Source: Armatimonadota bacterium (lineage in GTDB: Bacteria; Armatimonadota; UBA5829). From it: a DNA stretch of 56,661 nt. Made by a program: the position numbers and the translations under genes. Positions 27,201 through 35,337 of the stretch are shown here, in pieces. The stretch lies in NCBI GenBank assembly GCA_039679645.1, contig JBDKUO010000059.1, positions 1 through 56,661 of the forward strand. Direction: 5' to 3'. The notes beneath the pieces were generated by a model. It was not told the DNA's origin. It did not search any database and saw only the letters and a program-made list of their open reading frames with translations. Position 1 is the stretch's first letter. Every line of letters starts with the position of its first letter.

Positions 27201-27588
27201 CCACATGCGCGCCTTCAATAGGCTGATATGTATTTGCGTCCGTGACTTCACCTAAAATAAGGCAGGCGTATTGTAGTTTGATCTCCGGTTTGGTGATGAC
27301 CTTGCCGTCGTCGGAAACGCTCGTCCGGCACGTGCCGACATAATCACCTATAGTGGCATCCAGGTAGTATGTGCCCGGCTTTGCTTGAAACGTGAAGACA
27401 CCGGAATTATCTGTAGTGACATACTTATCGCTGCAAGTGTTGGACATAACATATTCCACTTTTGCGCCTGCGGCCGGCCTGCCGTCGGGATATACAACTG
27501 TACCGCTCAGCTCGACATCTGCATAAGCCCGAAGGCACATCAACAGCAATATAACAGCAAACACATTGCATAATCTGTTTGGTCTCAT
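24238..27588 (-). CDS. Giant secreted protein of carboxypeptidase-regulatory-like repeats
   Basis: 1116 residues with a signal peptide (LCNVFAVILLLMCLRAYA). The chain is a string of about ten beta-sandwich modules of the CarboxypepD_reg type, each beginning with a pattern like GxVxDxxGxPIxGAxV, for example IRGRVTDEKGEPIQGVEVRA, ITGRVTDSNGSPIPGAAISF and IIGKVVDSAGKDIAGANVTI. Such modules stiffen or space surface proteins and bind carbohydrate or protein. There is no catalytic domain and no obvious anchor. Its ATG overlaps the anti-sigma stop by four bases (ATGA), so it is translated with its regulator genes. I infer it is the main output of this sigma unit. Confidence 0.85.
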   Translation of the reverse strand: MRPNRLCNVFAVILLLMCLRAYADVELSGTVVYPDGRPAAGAKVEYVMSNTCSDKYVTTDNSGVFTFQAKPGTYYLDATIGDYVGTCRTSVSDDGKVITKPEIKLQYACLILGEVTDANTYQPIEGAHVGVYMAYGAETKSESSGTFKLRVLPVAGLQLEVSKSGYVTTRTNFSAEGKDSMAFRVALKPGGVIRGRVTDEKGEPIQGVEVRAVQDQVYGVCAKTAADGLYELRDVDTSADSTVYVSADSYSSSIPKTAQFATGSKEITLDFSIKRTIFRNITGRVTDSNGSPIPGAAISFGTSTCAGNKKTTATDADGNYRIDNASPRADMILVQCKGYAPAFLSVEADKDQKLDAVLGKPHFAKGKIVDASGKPIPNVGISVNAKTPVLGRLYDTNHVIGADIYRWLESNIRTDAYGEFSLKDLPADGVVLGMWEENHTAPDSTPICVDSDDNVIVMHGKPMIAGKVVDAATGVPIHGFTAKWETSYLDNSVFDTPDGTFKVQIDENRFYETGYNVVVSAKGYLAEEKTIKTTEWPNVDYSNVFKLQKASPIIGKVVDSAGKDIAGANVTIAQNDSLETYSTSITQGSPRLTAVTDADGKFRMDSALSHVAVVIVEKDGFAKSVLKNVDVTKPVNVTLTKAATLEVRADGLGGESNYIYLSAMDDTFQTADQSENGKAIYKNLMPVRYRLQVTIGRHSTFMPVSLADGQNMVLDIDNIPRPVKLHGTATRRGIPVPNVAVETSQGDDRVSCGTNDLGEYDLALQKTGAVAVNWYESQIDGCSRSDYSKIDLKPGENRFDIALPGGIVSGSVIDAGTGQPLIGKKVQARRWANRISGKSYDYPWTSSNTYVNCQSYGETRDGGTFTLDGISEGEVFVTVGGPYGSMEYVSAPLKITKDGSIDNLALSVGKPGFIDLKILDQLSGKFLDRWVSTVMTSESFAVAYPAKSGVPAQLPAGKYKLWIEPSDGRHIQVCSDLEIKPGKTAKVQIKVPKARQRIVFKVPKNSKFAKLDWTQKQRDWRRPGEEQKSGAWIGYSISDAATGKSVLAGHYGPEWGGKIAPKPGDDLAIPIKPGTYLLEAVLRDTFNYSVKNKANLWQVKTKLTVKAGKDTVVLVK

Positions 27589-28391
27589 TGTAATGGCTCC
27601 TTATCTGCCGTATCGCCGAGGTTTTCCCGGTTTATCTCCGGCTGCAAGAGTCTGTAATATTGGCTATGAGTGTGGACGCCGTCATGAGAGATGATCTCCA
27701 TCTTGGCGACAATTGTGCCCAGCATGCGATTATCCGGTATGGGAGGCAATAGACCTGCCTGGCTCGCTGTCCCATAGCTTGCGGGCGTCTGCACGGTATC
27801 GGCATCGACATACTCGACGCTGATCTGTGCGGTCTCAACAGATATGGGCGCATGTTCCGGTTTGGAAGCTGGGGTTTTCTTAGCCTGCAGCCGATTGTGC
27901 TCGGGCAGCTTCGCATAGACGGACTTGCGGACAGGTCTCAATTTTGGTTTTTGTTCAGCCAAATGGACCGGCGCAGTCTTCCGTTTTGCTTGGAGATTCG
28001 GCTGGACCGGTTGATTTATAGGTTCGGCAGACCGCTTAGGTGCAACTCTTGCAGTGACCGGCAGGGATGTATGCTCGTGCTCCTGCATTCGCATATACGC
28101 ATATGATCCGAGCACAAGAACAATCAGCGCAGCAGCAACTGCCCAAACTCGGCCAAACGAAAGCCTCTGCCTGGGTCTGATAACCCGGCTGACATCGGGA
28201 AGATGGTCCGGCAGGTCGTCACAGTCCGCCAGGGCAAGTGATATGCCCTTTTGCAGTGACAGATATTCGTTATACACACCGGCACAGCTTTTGCAGGCTC
28301 TTATGTGTGCCCGGACATCTGCCGCACGGCGCTCATCAAGCTCGCCGTCGGCAAGCATAGATATCAGTATTTCATATTCGCTGCATGTCAT
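27585..28391 (-). CDS. Anti-sigma factor with zinc-finger domain
   Basis: 268 residues. The N-terminal domain has the zf-HC2 anti-sigma signature H-x3-C-x2-C (HIRACKSC, about residues 28-35) in a helical context. One membrane helix (about 82-100, VWAVAAALIVLVLGSYAYM) follows, then a basic Pro/Lys-rich extracytoplasmic part (about 105-268) without a recognised fold. It should hold the upstream sigma factor at the membrane and release it on an envelope signal. It overlaps the sigma gene by 20 bases and the surface protein gene by four. Confidence 0.85.
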   Translation of the reverse strand: MTCSEYEILISMLADGELDERRAADVRAHIRACKSCAGVYNEYLSLQKGISLALADCDDLPDHLPDVSRVIRPRQRLSFGRVWAVAAALIVLVLGSYAYMRMQEHEHTSLPVTARVAPKRSAEPINQPVQPNLQAKRKTAPVHLAEQKPKLRPVRKSVYAKLPEHNRLQAKKTPASKPEHAPISVETAQISVEYVDADTVQTPASYGTASQAGLLPPIPDNRMLGTIVAKMEIISHDGVHTHSQYYRLLQPEINRENLGDTADKEPLQ

Positions 28392-28917
28392 CGGCGTCCA
28401 CCTTCATTCGTGCGCGCAGCATCTCTTTTGCTCTGTGCAGGCGCACCCCAATATTCGATACACTCTCACCAAGAACCTCGGCTATCTCGGTGTAGCTCAT
28501 ATCCTCGAGATATTTGAGGACGATAACGTAGCGGTAGACAGAAGGCAGCTCGCGGATCAATGCTTTCAGCTCAGCGGACTCAATGGCGCTTATGACAGAC
28601 TCACTGACGCTGTCTGTTTCATGGCCCGGCATCTCGTCTATTTCATCAAGAGATATAACAACCGGGCGGGTCTTTTTCAGACACACGTTTATTGTAATCC
28701 GCCTCAGCCAGCCCCAAAACCGCCCAGACTCACTATAGCCGGAGATGTTTTTAAATGCGCGAATGAAGACTTCCTGGACAGCGTCCTCGGCTTCATCCCT
28801 GCCGAGAATGCTGCACGCCAGGCGGTATACCGGCCTGCGATAGCGTGAGAGCAGCTCGTCAAAAAGCTCCACCCGCCCCTGCACGATCATATCGACTATT
28901 CGTTCATCGCTAAGCAA
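28372..28917 (-). CDS. ECF-type RNA polymerase sigma factor
   Basis: 181 residues with region 2 (LFDELLSRYRRPVYRLACSI, GRDEAEDAVQEVFIRAFKNI) and region 4 (LPSVYRYVIVLKYLEDMSYT, EIAEVLGESVSNIGVRLHRA), and no region 1 or 3, so it is an extracytoplasmic-function sigma factor. The start is TTG 28917 after GGAGAAGA. It leads the operon sigma, anti-sigma, 1116-residue secreted protein. Its own promoter type cannot be told; it is divergent from a PadR gene with a 174-base shared spacer. Confidence 0.92.
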   Translation of the reverse strand: MLSDERIVDMIVQGRVELFDELLSRYRRPVYRLACSILGRDEAEDAVQEVFIRAFKNISGYSESGRFWGWLRRITINVCLKKTRPVVISLDEIDEMPGHETDSVSESVISAIESAELKALIRELPSVYRYVIVLKYLEDMSYTEIAEVLGESVSNIGVRLHRAKEMLRARMKVDADDMQRI

Positions 28918-28987
28918 ACATCTTCTCCGTAGGTGCCTCTCTTGCCGTTACAATAACATAAACTCCGGAAGTATGCGAGTTATTACA

Positions 28988-29073
28988 GAAACTGCTTAGC
29001 TGTTTCCATATTTCTGAAAATAGAGGTTGACAAACCCCTAATTAGTGATATAATACATCTGAGTGCGATGCAT
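28988..29073 (+). promoter_or_regulatory. padR promoter with possible operators
   Basis: TTGACA (29027-29032), a 16-base spacer and TATAAT (29049-29054) form a near-consensus promoter for the PadR gene. ATACAT (29053-29058) and ATGCAT (29068-29073) form an imperfect inverted pair overlapping the -10, a plausible self-repression site of a PadR protein. A further imperfect dyad, GAAACTGC/GCTGTTTC (28988-29006), lies between this promoter and the divergent sigma gene. Confidence 0.6.
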
Positions 29074-29091
29074 ATATAAAGGAGGTATCAT

Positions 29092-29430
29092 ATGCCGGCT
29101 CCAACAGAATTAGTGAAGGGGAATGCGCTGGTCTTGATATTATCGTGCCTGGCGATTGAGCCTATGCATGGATATCGAATAGTGAAACAGCTTGAGCAGG
29201 CAAGCGAAGGATATTTTCAAATGCGGGAAGGAACGCTCTACCCGCATTTGCATCAGCTTGAAAAAGACGGCTTGATCGAAGGTTATTGGGAGAGTTCGTC
29301 CGGCGGACGTGAACGCAAGATGTACGCTATTACTGAACATGGGAAGAAGGAGCTTGCCCGCAAACTAAACGAGTGGAAAGAATTTCAGAATAACGTAAAC
29401 CATGTGCTCGGGCTTGCGCAGGGATCATAA
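29092..29430 (+). CDS. PadR-family transcriptional regulator
   Basis: 112 residues. A winged helix-turn-helix of the short PadR class (subfamily 2): LILSCLAIEPMHGYRIVKQL, then FQMREGTLYPHLHQLEKDGL and the wing REGTLYP...SSGGRERKMYAIT. These usually repress neighbouring membrane protein or efflux genes. ATG 29092 has GGAGGT at the right distance. The next gene overlaps slightly in sequence space (its start lies 10 bases after this stop), the classic PadR plus HAAS-type membrane protein pair. Confidence 0.93.
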   Translation: MPAPTELVKGNALVLILSCLAIEPMHGYRIVKQLEQASEGYFQMREGTLYPHLHQLEKDGLIEGYWESSSGGRERKMYAITEHGKKELARKLNEWKEFQNNVNHVLGLAQGS

Positions 29431-29440
29431 GGAGGAGCTG

Positions 29441-30577
29441 ATGCATTTTCTTACGAGAGTCGAAAAGCTATTGGATATACCTCCCGTCGAAAAGAAATTT
29501 GTGATGCGGGAGCTTAAATCTCACTATTTTGATCTTCAGGATGAGCTGATTGCCTCAGGCATGAGCGCCACAGAAGCGGCGGATGAAGCAGAAAAGAGGC
29601 TGGGCTCGCCGGAGGACGTGGCGGCAAGGCTGGCTCCGGTGCACAATTCGGCAAGTTGGCGGTCGGCGCTGCTGGCAGCTGTGCCATTCCTGGCATGGGG
29701 CATGATCTCACTTATCGGCGCGCCGAGTACAGGCTATAGGCTAGCTGAAGTATTAACCTTGCTGGTCGGTACAGTGATGATTGTCGGGAGCATGAGGGAA
29801 TTGCAAGCCAGCCGTCGGCCAATATGGCTGGCGACCTGGCTTGCCGGGGCTCTTATTACTGTGAGGCCGCTTTCCTCCATCTTGTTAAGAATCAGCGGTA
29901 TGGATAATAATACCCTGGGGATCTTAGACTATGCGTTTCAAGAGATCCTAATTGCCATTATTATGCTTGCAGCTCTCTGGAGGACGCCAAAATGGCGAGT
30001 AGCTGGTATTGCATTGTGTGCAATCGTCGTATTTGGTGCTGCGTTTATGGTAGCGCATGCGCTAAGCGGCCGCCCGATCACATTCTATGTAATATCTACC
30101 CAGGCAATGTGGCTTGCCGGTACTGCGCTACTTGTTCTGTTCGCGATGCGAGTATTTATGCTGAATGATTACGGAAGTGCGGCGCAGGCGACACTTTTTA
30201 TGCTGGCTTGGTGTACCGTTTTTCACTCTATTCCAGGGCAATTCGGCACTGCTTTGACTGTGTGCAGCACATTGATGAGTGCAGCGATAATGGTGTTTTT
30301 TGCTCGTGTGTCAAATTGGCAGCTCAAGATTATGGCAGCTTTGGCAGGTCTGACGACATACTACAGCATGGTGGCCATACATAATGTGATTGGCCTGAGG
30401 CATGGAGTAGTTATAAATGTATATGATCTAGTGACCCTGCGACCTGGCGGGCAGATTGCTTACGGGTTGATTGCCACGTTTATGATTATGAGCGTGTTCG
30501 CGGCCTTGCCCGTTTGCTTCCCAATCATTCTGGAGCGTCTGAAACGGCGCAGGGACCGTATCGAGATAGCACAGTAA
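29441..30577 (+). CDS. HAAS-type (DUF1700-like) multi-pass membrane protein
   Basis: 378 residues from ATG 29441 after AAGGAGGAG; a longer in-frame start at 29402 lies inside padR. The N-terminal 80 residues are a cytoplasmic helical HAAS-like domain (RELKSHYFDLQDELIASGMS, EAEKRLGSPEDVAARLAP). The rest holds about nine or ten membrane helices. PadR and HAAS-domain proteins are commonly encoded together, and the HAAS domain is thought to touch the PadR protein or a signal. The membrane part's substrate is unknown. Confidence 0.8.
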   Translation: MHFLTRVEKLLDIPPVEKKFVMRELKSHYFDLQDELIASGMSATEAADEAEKRLGSPEDVAARLAPVHNSASWRSALLAAVPFLAWGMISLIGAPSTGYRLAEVLTLLVGTVMIVGSMRELQASRRPIWLATWLAGALITVRPLSSILLRISGMDNNTLGILDYAFQEILIAIIMLAALWRTPKWRVAGIALCAIVVFGAAFMVAHALSGRPITFYVISTQAMWLAGTALLVLFAMRVFMLNDYGSAAQATLFMLAWCTVFHSIPGQFGTALTVCSTLMSAAIMVFFARVSNWQLKIMAALAGLTTYYSMVAIHNVIGLRHGVVINVYDLVTLRPGGQIAYGLIATFMIMSVFAALPVCFPIILERLKRRRDRIEIAQ

Positions 30578-30610
30578 TGCACTCCACAATCTGAAATTGC
30601 GAATTTCTTA

Positions 30611-30637
30611 TCGGGCTGGATCAGATATCCAGCCCGA
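30611..30637. terminator. Hairpin between convergent genes
   Basis: TCGGGCTGGAT and ATCCAGCCCGA form a perfect 11-bp stem around CAGAT, between the HAAS-type gene and the end of clpB. It lacks a clear T-run, but the convergent position suggests a shared transcript end. Confidence 0.55.
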
Positions 30638-30653
30638 ACATAGCTATTCATAA

Positions 30654-33290
30654 TTAACCAGACGTGCTCTGCCCGGCGTGCTCAAAGACGATCTCGCCTT
30701 TATCGTTCGCATCGACAGTGATGCGGTCGCCCTCCTTGAACTTGCCTTCCAACAGCTCCATCGCGAGCTTATCTTGAATTTCACGCTGAATTGCACGCTT
30801 GAGAGGCCGCGCGCCGTAGACCGGATCGTAGCCGTCCTTTGCAAGAGCATCCTTTGCTGTGTCAGTCAGCTCGATATCCAGGTGCCTGTCGGCCAGCCGC
30901 TTCTTAAGCAGAGCTATCTGGATATCCACTATCTTCTTGATGTGCTCCTCGCTCAGAGAGTTGAACACTATGATCTCATCTACACGGTTCAAAAACTCCG
31001 GCCTGAAGCTCGCCTTCAAGGCATCCATCACAGTCTGTTTGATCTTGTCATCAGTCGTCTTTTGATCGATCCCGCCCCTGAAACCCAGCACATTGTGCTC
31101 TCGTATAGCGTCCGAGCCTATATTGCTGGTCATGATAATCACTGTATTCTTGAAGTCCACCGTGCGGCCCTGACCATCTGTAAGACGGCCGTCTTCCAGT
31201 ATCTGCAACAATATGTTGAACACATCCTGATGAGCCTTTTCGATCTCATCGAAGAGGATCACGCTGTATGGGCGACGTCTGACATGCTCGGTCAGATATC
31301 CGCCCTCTTCATAGCCGACATAGCCCGGAGGTGCCCCGATAAGACGAGCCACGGAGTGCTTCTCCATAAACTCGGACATATCTATACGGATCATGGCGCG
31401 CTCGTCATCGAACAGGAACTCGGCCAGCGCCCGTGCAAGCTCGGTCTTACCGACACCTGTCGGGCCCATGAAGATAAAGCTGCCTATAGGGCGATTCGGG
31501 TCCTGCAGACCGGCTCTCGCCCGGCGTACTGCATTCGAGATGGCGACAATAGCCATTTCCTGACCGATCACTCGTTCTCCAAGTCGCTGCTCCATATGAA
31601 CGAGCTTTTCGATCTCACCCTCCATCATCCGGGTGACCGGGACACCCGTCCATTTGCTCACAACTTCGGCTACATCCTCTTCGTCGACCTCTTCCTTGAG
31701 CATCTTATGGTCTTTTTGAAGATCAGTCAATCTGGCATCAAGCTCGGAAAGCTCGTGCTCAAGACCAGGAATAGTGCCGTGGCGAAGCTCAGCCGCTTTG
31801 GCGAGGTCGCCCCCGCGCTCCGCATTCAACTCATTCTGTTTTGCCTCTTCTATCTTGGCCTTGACCTCGCGGATTTTGGTGATGGCGTCCTTTTCATTCT
31901 GCCAGTGCGCCTTCATCTCACCCGAACTCTCGCGCAGGTCGGCAAGCTCCTTTTCGAGCTTTGCAAGCTGCTTCTTTGAAGAAGCGTCCGTCTCTTTCTT
32001 GAGCGCTTCACGCTCGATCTCAAGCTGCCTGATCCGACGTTCTACTGTGTCGATCTCACTGGGCATGCTGTCGATCTCGATACGCAATCTGGAAGCGGCC
32101 TCATCGATCAGGTCTATAGCTTTATCCGGCAAAAATCGGTCGGATATGTATCGGTCAGAAAGAACGGCTGCCGCTACCAGAGCGGAGTCTTTGATCCGAA
32201 CTCCATGGTGAGCCTCGTATTTTTCCTTAAGACCACGCAGGATAGCGATAGCATCTTCCACACTGGGTGGATTTACCATAACCGGCTGGAAACGGCGCTC
32301 CAGAGCAGCATCCTTCTCAATATGCTTACGATATTCGTCCAAAGTAGTCGCGCCGACGCACTTCAGCTCACCTCTGGCAAGCATCGGTTTGAGAAGATTG
32401 GCTGCATCTACCGATCCCTCAGCGGCACCAGCGCCTACTATCGTGTGAAGCTCGTCTATGAACAGGATGATCTCGCCTTCGGCTTCTTTGATCTCTTTTA
32501 GTACTGCTTTGAGCCTGTCCTCGAACTCACCCCTGTATTTTGTGCCCGCGACCAGACCGCCAAGGTCAAGAGCGACCACTTTCTTATTCTTCAGTGATTC
32601 AGGGACGTCACCGTTCACGATCCGCTGTGCAAGACCCTCGACGATAGCTGTTTTGCCTGTGCCAGGCTCGCCGATGAGGACAGGGTTATTTTTTGTCCTT
32701 CGGCTCAGGACCTGAATCACCCGGCGGATCTCCTCGTCACGGCCTATTACAGGGTCGAGCTTACCTTTATGAGCCTCTTCTGTGAGATCACGGCCATAAC
32801 GCTCCAGGGCCTGGTACTTATCCTCAGGGTTCTGATCCGTGACACGCTGAGTGCCGCGGACCTCTGCCATCGCCTGGTAGATGGCGTCACGCGTTGCACC
32901 TACGGAGTTTAATATCTGCGACGCCTTGCCGGTTGTCTCAGAGGCAATACCTATGAGCAGGTGCTCCGTGCTTATATATTCGTCTTTCAGACGTTCGGCT
33001 TCTTCAAACGAAGTCTCAAGGACACGCTGCAGGCGCGGGCCTATCTGCGAACCCGCCACCGCCCCCGTGACCTTGGGCATTTTGTCTATCTCCTGCTGCA
33101 CCCGTGCAGCAAGGGTCTGTGGGCCTGCGCCCAGCTTCTCCAGAATCGGGTCTACAATCCCACCCTCCTGCTGAAGCAGCGCCAGAAGCAGGTGCTCGGG
33201 TTCTATCTGCTGCTGGCCGCTTTCTGTCGCGATATGCTGCGCGTCCTGCAGCGCGTCTTGAGCTTTAATCGTAAGCTTATCCAGCCTCAT
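30654..33290 (-). CDS. clpB: ClpB disaggregase chaperone
   Basis: 878 residues, full length. It is a hexameric AAA+ machine that pulls polypeptides out of aggregates together with DnaK. In order: Clp N-domain repeats (1-145), NBD1 with Walker [10 protein letters not shown] and Walker [15 protein letters not shown], the coiled-coil M-domain (about 405-525), and NBD2 with [17 protein letters not shown] and [11 protein letters not shown], then the C-terminal small domain. The pore loop [10 protein letters not shown] of NBD1 and GYVGYEEGG of NBD2 are present. The ATP hydrolysis motifs look intact. The upstream region carries a HAIR-like operator, so heat control by HspR is likely. Confidence 0.97.
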   Translation of the reverse strand: MRLDKLTIKAQDALQDAQHIATESGQQQIEPEHLLLALLQQEGGIVDPILEKLGAGPQTLAARVQQEIDKMPKVTGAVAGSQIGPRLQRVLETSFEEAERLKDEYISTEHLLIGIASETTGKASQILNSVGATRDAIYQAMAEVRGTQRVTDQNPEDKYQALERYGRDLTEEAHKGKLDPVIGRDEEIRRVIQVLSRRTKNNPVLIGEPGTGKTAIVEGLAQRIVNGDVPESLKNKKVVALDLGGLVAGTKYRGEFEDRLKAVLKEIKEAEGEIILFIDELHTIVGAGAAEGSVDAANLLKPMLARGELKCVGATTLDEYRKHIEKDAALERRFQPVMVNPPSVEDAIAILRGLKEKYEAHHGVRIKDSALVAAAVLSDRYISDRFLPDKAIDLIDEAASRLRIEIDSMPSEIDTVERRIRQLEIEREALKKETDASSKKQLAKLEKELADLRESSGEMKAHWQNEKDAITKIREVKAKIEEAKQNELNAERGGDLAKAAELRHGTIPGLEHELSELDARLTDLQKDHKMLKEEVDEEDVAEVVSKWTGVPVTRMMEGEIEKLVHMEQRLGERVIGQEMAIVAISNAVRRARAGLQDPNRPIGSFIFMGPTGVGKTELARALAEFLFDDERAMIRIDMSEFMEKHSVARLIGAPPGYVGYEEGGYLTEHVRRRPYSVILFDEIEKAHQDVFNILLQILEDGRLTDGQGRTVDFKNTVIIMTSNIGSDAIREHNVLGFRGGIDQKTTDDKIKQTVMDALKASFRPEFLNRVDEIIVFNSLSEEHIKKIVDIQIALLKKRLADRHLDIELTDTAKDALAKDGYDPVYGARPLKRAIQREIQDKLAMELLEGKFKEGDRITVDANDKGEIVFEHAGQSTSG

Positions 33291-33312
33291 GTTCGTTCTC
33301 CTTAAATAGTTG

Positions 33313-33333
33313 AGAGCGGAGAGTGGAGAGTGA
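33313..33333. repeat. Three heptamers upstream of clpB
   Basis: AGAGCGG, AGAGTGG, AGAGTGA in exact 7-base register, just upstream of the clpB start. A similar AGTGGAG-type array stands at 49127. Confidence 0.5.
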
Positions 33334-33407
33334 AAAGCCCAGACACATAACCGCTCAGTCAGCTGTTTCGGGAACGGAAAAACCGCACCCGACCTTAGAC
33401 TGTATAC

Positions 33408-33437
33408 AATATACTACTTGAGTGTATTGATGTCAAG
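33408..33437 (-). promoter_or_regulatory. clpB promoter overlapped by HAIR-like operator
   Basis: On the minus strand TTGACA (33436-33431), a 17-base spacer and TATATT (33413-33408) form a sigma-A promoter. Bases 33417-33437 read on the minus strand as CTTGACA-N7-ACTCAAG. The HspR-binding HAIR consensus is CTTGAGT-N7-ACTCAAG, so one arm is perfect and the other has 5 of 7. It overlaps the -35 and spacer, the expected position for repression. hspR is not in the window. Confidence 0.75.
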
Positions 33438-33488
33438 TCATATATTCCCAGTTTAAGCAGAATCTAAACAACAGTCCCAAGTATTAAA

Positions 33489-33615
33489 AAGCAAATCCCT
33501 CAGCTGCGCTCCTAAGAAACCTGGTGAAAGTGTTGATGACAAAACGTTGTTTCGCAACCAAACTCGGTTTCCAATTGACGCAAGTGGGCAACCCCCACTG
33601 GGGGCTCGGGATGAC
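33489..33615. repeat. Degenerate dispersed element, copy D
   Basis: The left end (AAAGCAAATCCCTCAGCTGC region) resembles the inner right arm of copy B, and 33602-33615 (GGGCTCGGGATGAC) resembles its right terminus. The middle is diverged. The 436-base non-coding stretch 33291-33726 holds only this, the heptamers and the clpB control region. Confidence 0.4.
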
Positions 33616-33726
33616 TTGTAGCGGCAGGCTCACCTTCTCTCGACAATTCTGATTTATCGTTCCTACTCCATTCAGTTTCAATATCACTCGGCAAAGGGTA
33701 ATTTTATTGTAGAGGAAGTGATTGTC

Positions 33727-34170
33727 ATGAAAGAAGACAGAATGCGGGATGAAACAGACAGGATACAAAATCCTGAAGATATAATCAGCAAACACGATGA
33801 GCGCAGAGCGCATTATGCGGGGGATGTAGACGCCTTTGAACCAGATGTTGAGATTGACGAAGAGCTGGATGTTGATGATGTACTCACATTTCCGCACCCA
33901 AAGCACAAAAAAACCGGCGAGATCGGTCCTGCCTATAGCAGAGAAGACACAGATGAAGACTGGGACTTGATAGATCAGGACTTCCAGCCGGAGGACTATG
34001 AGCACGGCTATGAAGACGGAAGCACGACCTTTGCCACAGACAACATGGACGAGATCGTGGAGGAAAGAGTGCATGAGATGGGGCATATGGTCTCTGAAGA
34101 TGTGCCGGTTGAAGCCAGTGTGGAAGTAATGCCAAACAAATTCGAGCCGGACAAGGAAACTGAGGTATAG
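33727..34170 (+). CDS. Acidic hypothetical protein
   Basis: 147 residues, strongly acidic (many Asp and Glu; DVEIDEELDVDDVLTFPH, then REDTDEDWDLIDQDFQPEDY). No signal peptide, no membrane helix, probably largely disordered and cytoplasmic. ATG 33727 is about 10 bases after a GAGGA site; an in-frame GTG at 33718 is also possible. I do not recognise a family. It stands 60 bases before the PtsI-like gene. Confidence 0.65.
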   Translation: MKEDRMRDETDRIQNPEDIISKHDERRAHYAGDVDAFEPDVEIDEELDVDDVLTFPHPKHKKTGEIGPAYSREDTDEDWDLIDQDFQPEDYEHGYEDGSTTFATDNMDEIVEERVHEMGHMVSEDVPVEASVEVMPNKFEPDKETEV

Positions 34171-34230
34171 CTGATTAAGGTAATTTGAAGTGGGTTACCA
34201 CAATCTGTGATAAATCGGTAGTGCGCAGAG

Positions 34231-35337
34231 ATGATTACTATTCAAGGCAAGGCTCGAAAAGACGGTGTCGCTATTGCCGTGGCGGCTCTCGTCGACACCA
34301 AAAACGGCATTAACGGAGTAGCTCACAGCATTCTTGAAGAGGGACTCCATGCGCTCAAACAGGGCATATCGGCGCAGGATTATCCTGAAGCAGTTATCGT
34401 ATGTGATAACCTGATAATGGGAATGTCGCTTCACATCCCAGGCATAAGCACTATTGGGATCGCAGCAGAGCAGGACTTGGACATCCCCGGCATAAACCCT
34501 GAAGTGCCGTCCGTGACCGGCGCGGAAGGCATCATGGCATCGGTCACGGCAGGAGATATTGTGATCCTCGACGGCAACAACGGTATGGTCTACATCGACC
34601 CCGATCCGCAGACGCTTATCCACTATCAAAAGATAGAAGATCAAAGGCATACAGCGCCCAAGATATTCATCGCCTCGGAGCATATACCGGCTCGCACCCA
34701 GACCGGTCACACTGTCAGCGTGTTTGCCTACATCAAGAACGAGGGCGAGATCGATCAGGCGCTGGCTGAAGGCGCGGACGGGCTTCTGCTGGATATCAGA
34801 GGCAAAAGTGAAGACGCAGACTATTACAAAGCCATCATGCGCGCCGCGCCGGGCAAGCCTCTTGTATTTGCGGCCGACTTCGGATGCGCACAGCTCCTCA
34901 AGACAGCCTCGCAGTATTCAGGCTCCGGCCAGGTAACGGTTGTATTTCCGACCGACAAGTTTGAAGTACTATTCAGCGAGATCGATCCCGTTTTGGCCGA
35001 CATTGAAAATGACCCGGAAGCCGCAACAGTGGATATCGGGACTATAGCGCTTGGGACGGAAACCGACGCGCCCATAATTACCACGACTCGAAGGCTTGTG
35101 CTCGACCTCAGAAAGTCAAAAATTATCGAAGAGACCGATATAGAGGAACTGTCCGAAAAAGCTGCTGCCTGGCTGCGCGGTAGAGAACCGGAAGACGTAA
35201 TTTTGCTCATAGGCAGGCGGACCAATCATCTGGAAAAGCTTGTGATTGCAGGGGCTAGAACGGTCGCTGTACTGCCGGATAAAGTGGCGGCATCCAAGTA
35301 TAAGATCCGCACAATAAACGAAGAGGAAGAGTTGTGA
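34231..35337 (+). CDS. PtsI-like protein lacking the phosphohistidine
   Basis: 368 residues. Residues about 55-135 resemble the PEP-utilizing mobile domain (GDIVILDGNNGMVYIDPDPQ, then TLIHYQK), and about 160-250 the start of the enzyme I barrel (TQTGHTVSVFAYIKNEGEID, ALAEGADGLLLDIRG). In functional enzyme I the mobile domain carries GGxTSHxAIxAR with the phosphorylated His; here the aligned stretch is about STIGIAAEQDLDIPG, with no His. The barrel is short and the usual PEP-binding arginines are not evident. I infer a non-phosphorylating relative. No HPr gene is near. Its stop overlaps the dehydrogenase start by four bases. Confidence 0.6.
   Translation: MITIQGKARKDGVAIAVAALVDTKNGINGVAHSILEEGLHALKQGISAQDYPEAVIVCDNLIMGMSLHIPGISTIGIAAEQDLDIPGINPEVPSVTGAEGIMASVTAGDIVILDGNNGMVYIDPDPQTLIHYQKIEDQRHTAPKIFIASEHIPARTQTGHTVSVFAYIKNEGEIDQALAEGADGLLLDIRGKSEDADYYKAIMRAAPGKPLVFAADFGCAQLLKTASQYSGSGQVTVVFPTDKFEVLFSEIDPVLADIENDPEAATVDIGTIALGTETDAPIITTTRRLVLDLRKSKIIEETDIEELSEKAAAWLRGREPEDVILLIGRRTNHLEKLVIAGARTVAVLPDKVAASKYKIRTINEEEEL

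Noticed and set aside
30678-31979. Long open frame (433 codons) antisense to clpB
   Set aside because: clpB is unmistakable on the other strand; the antisense product has no family pattern and no ribosome-binding site, so it is a shadow frame.
33484-34086. Minus-strand frame of 200 codons opposite the acidic protein gene
   Set aside because: Product is Cys/Phe/His-rich without motif and runs over a repeat remnant; the plus-strand acidic frame has a better start.
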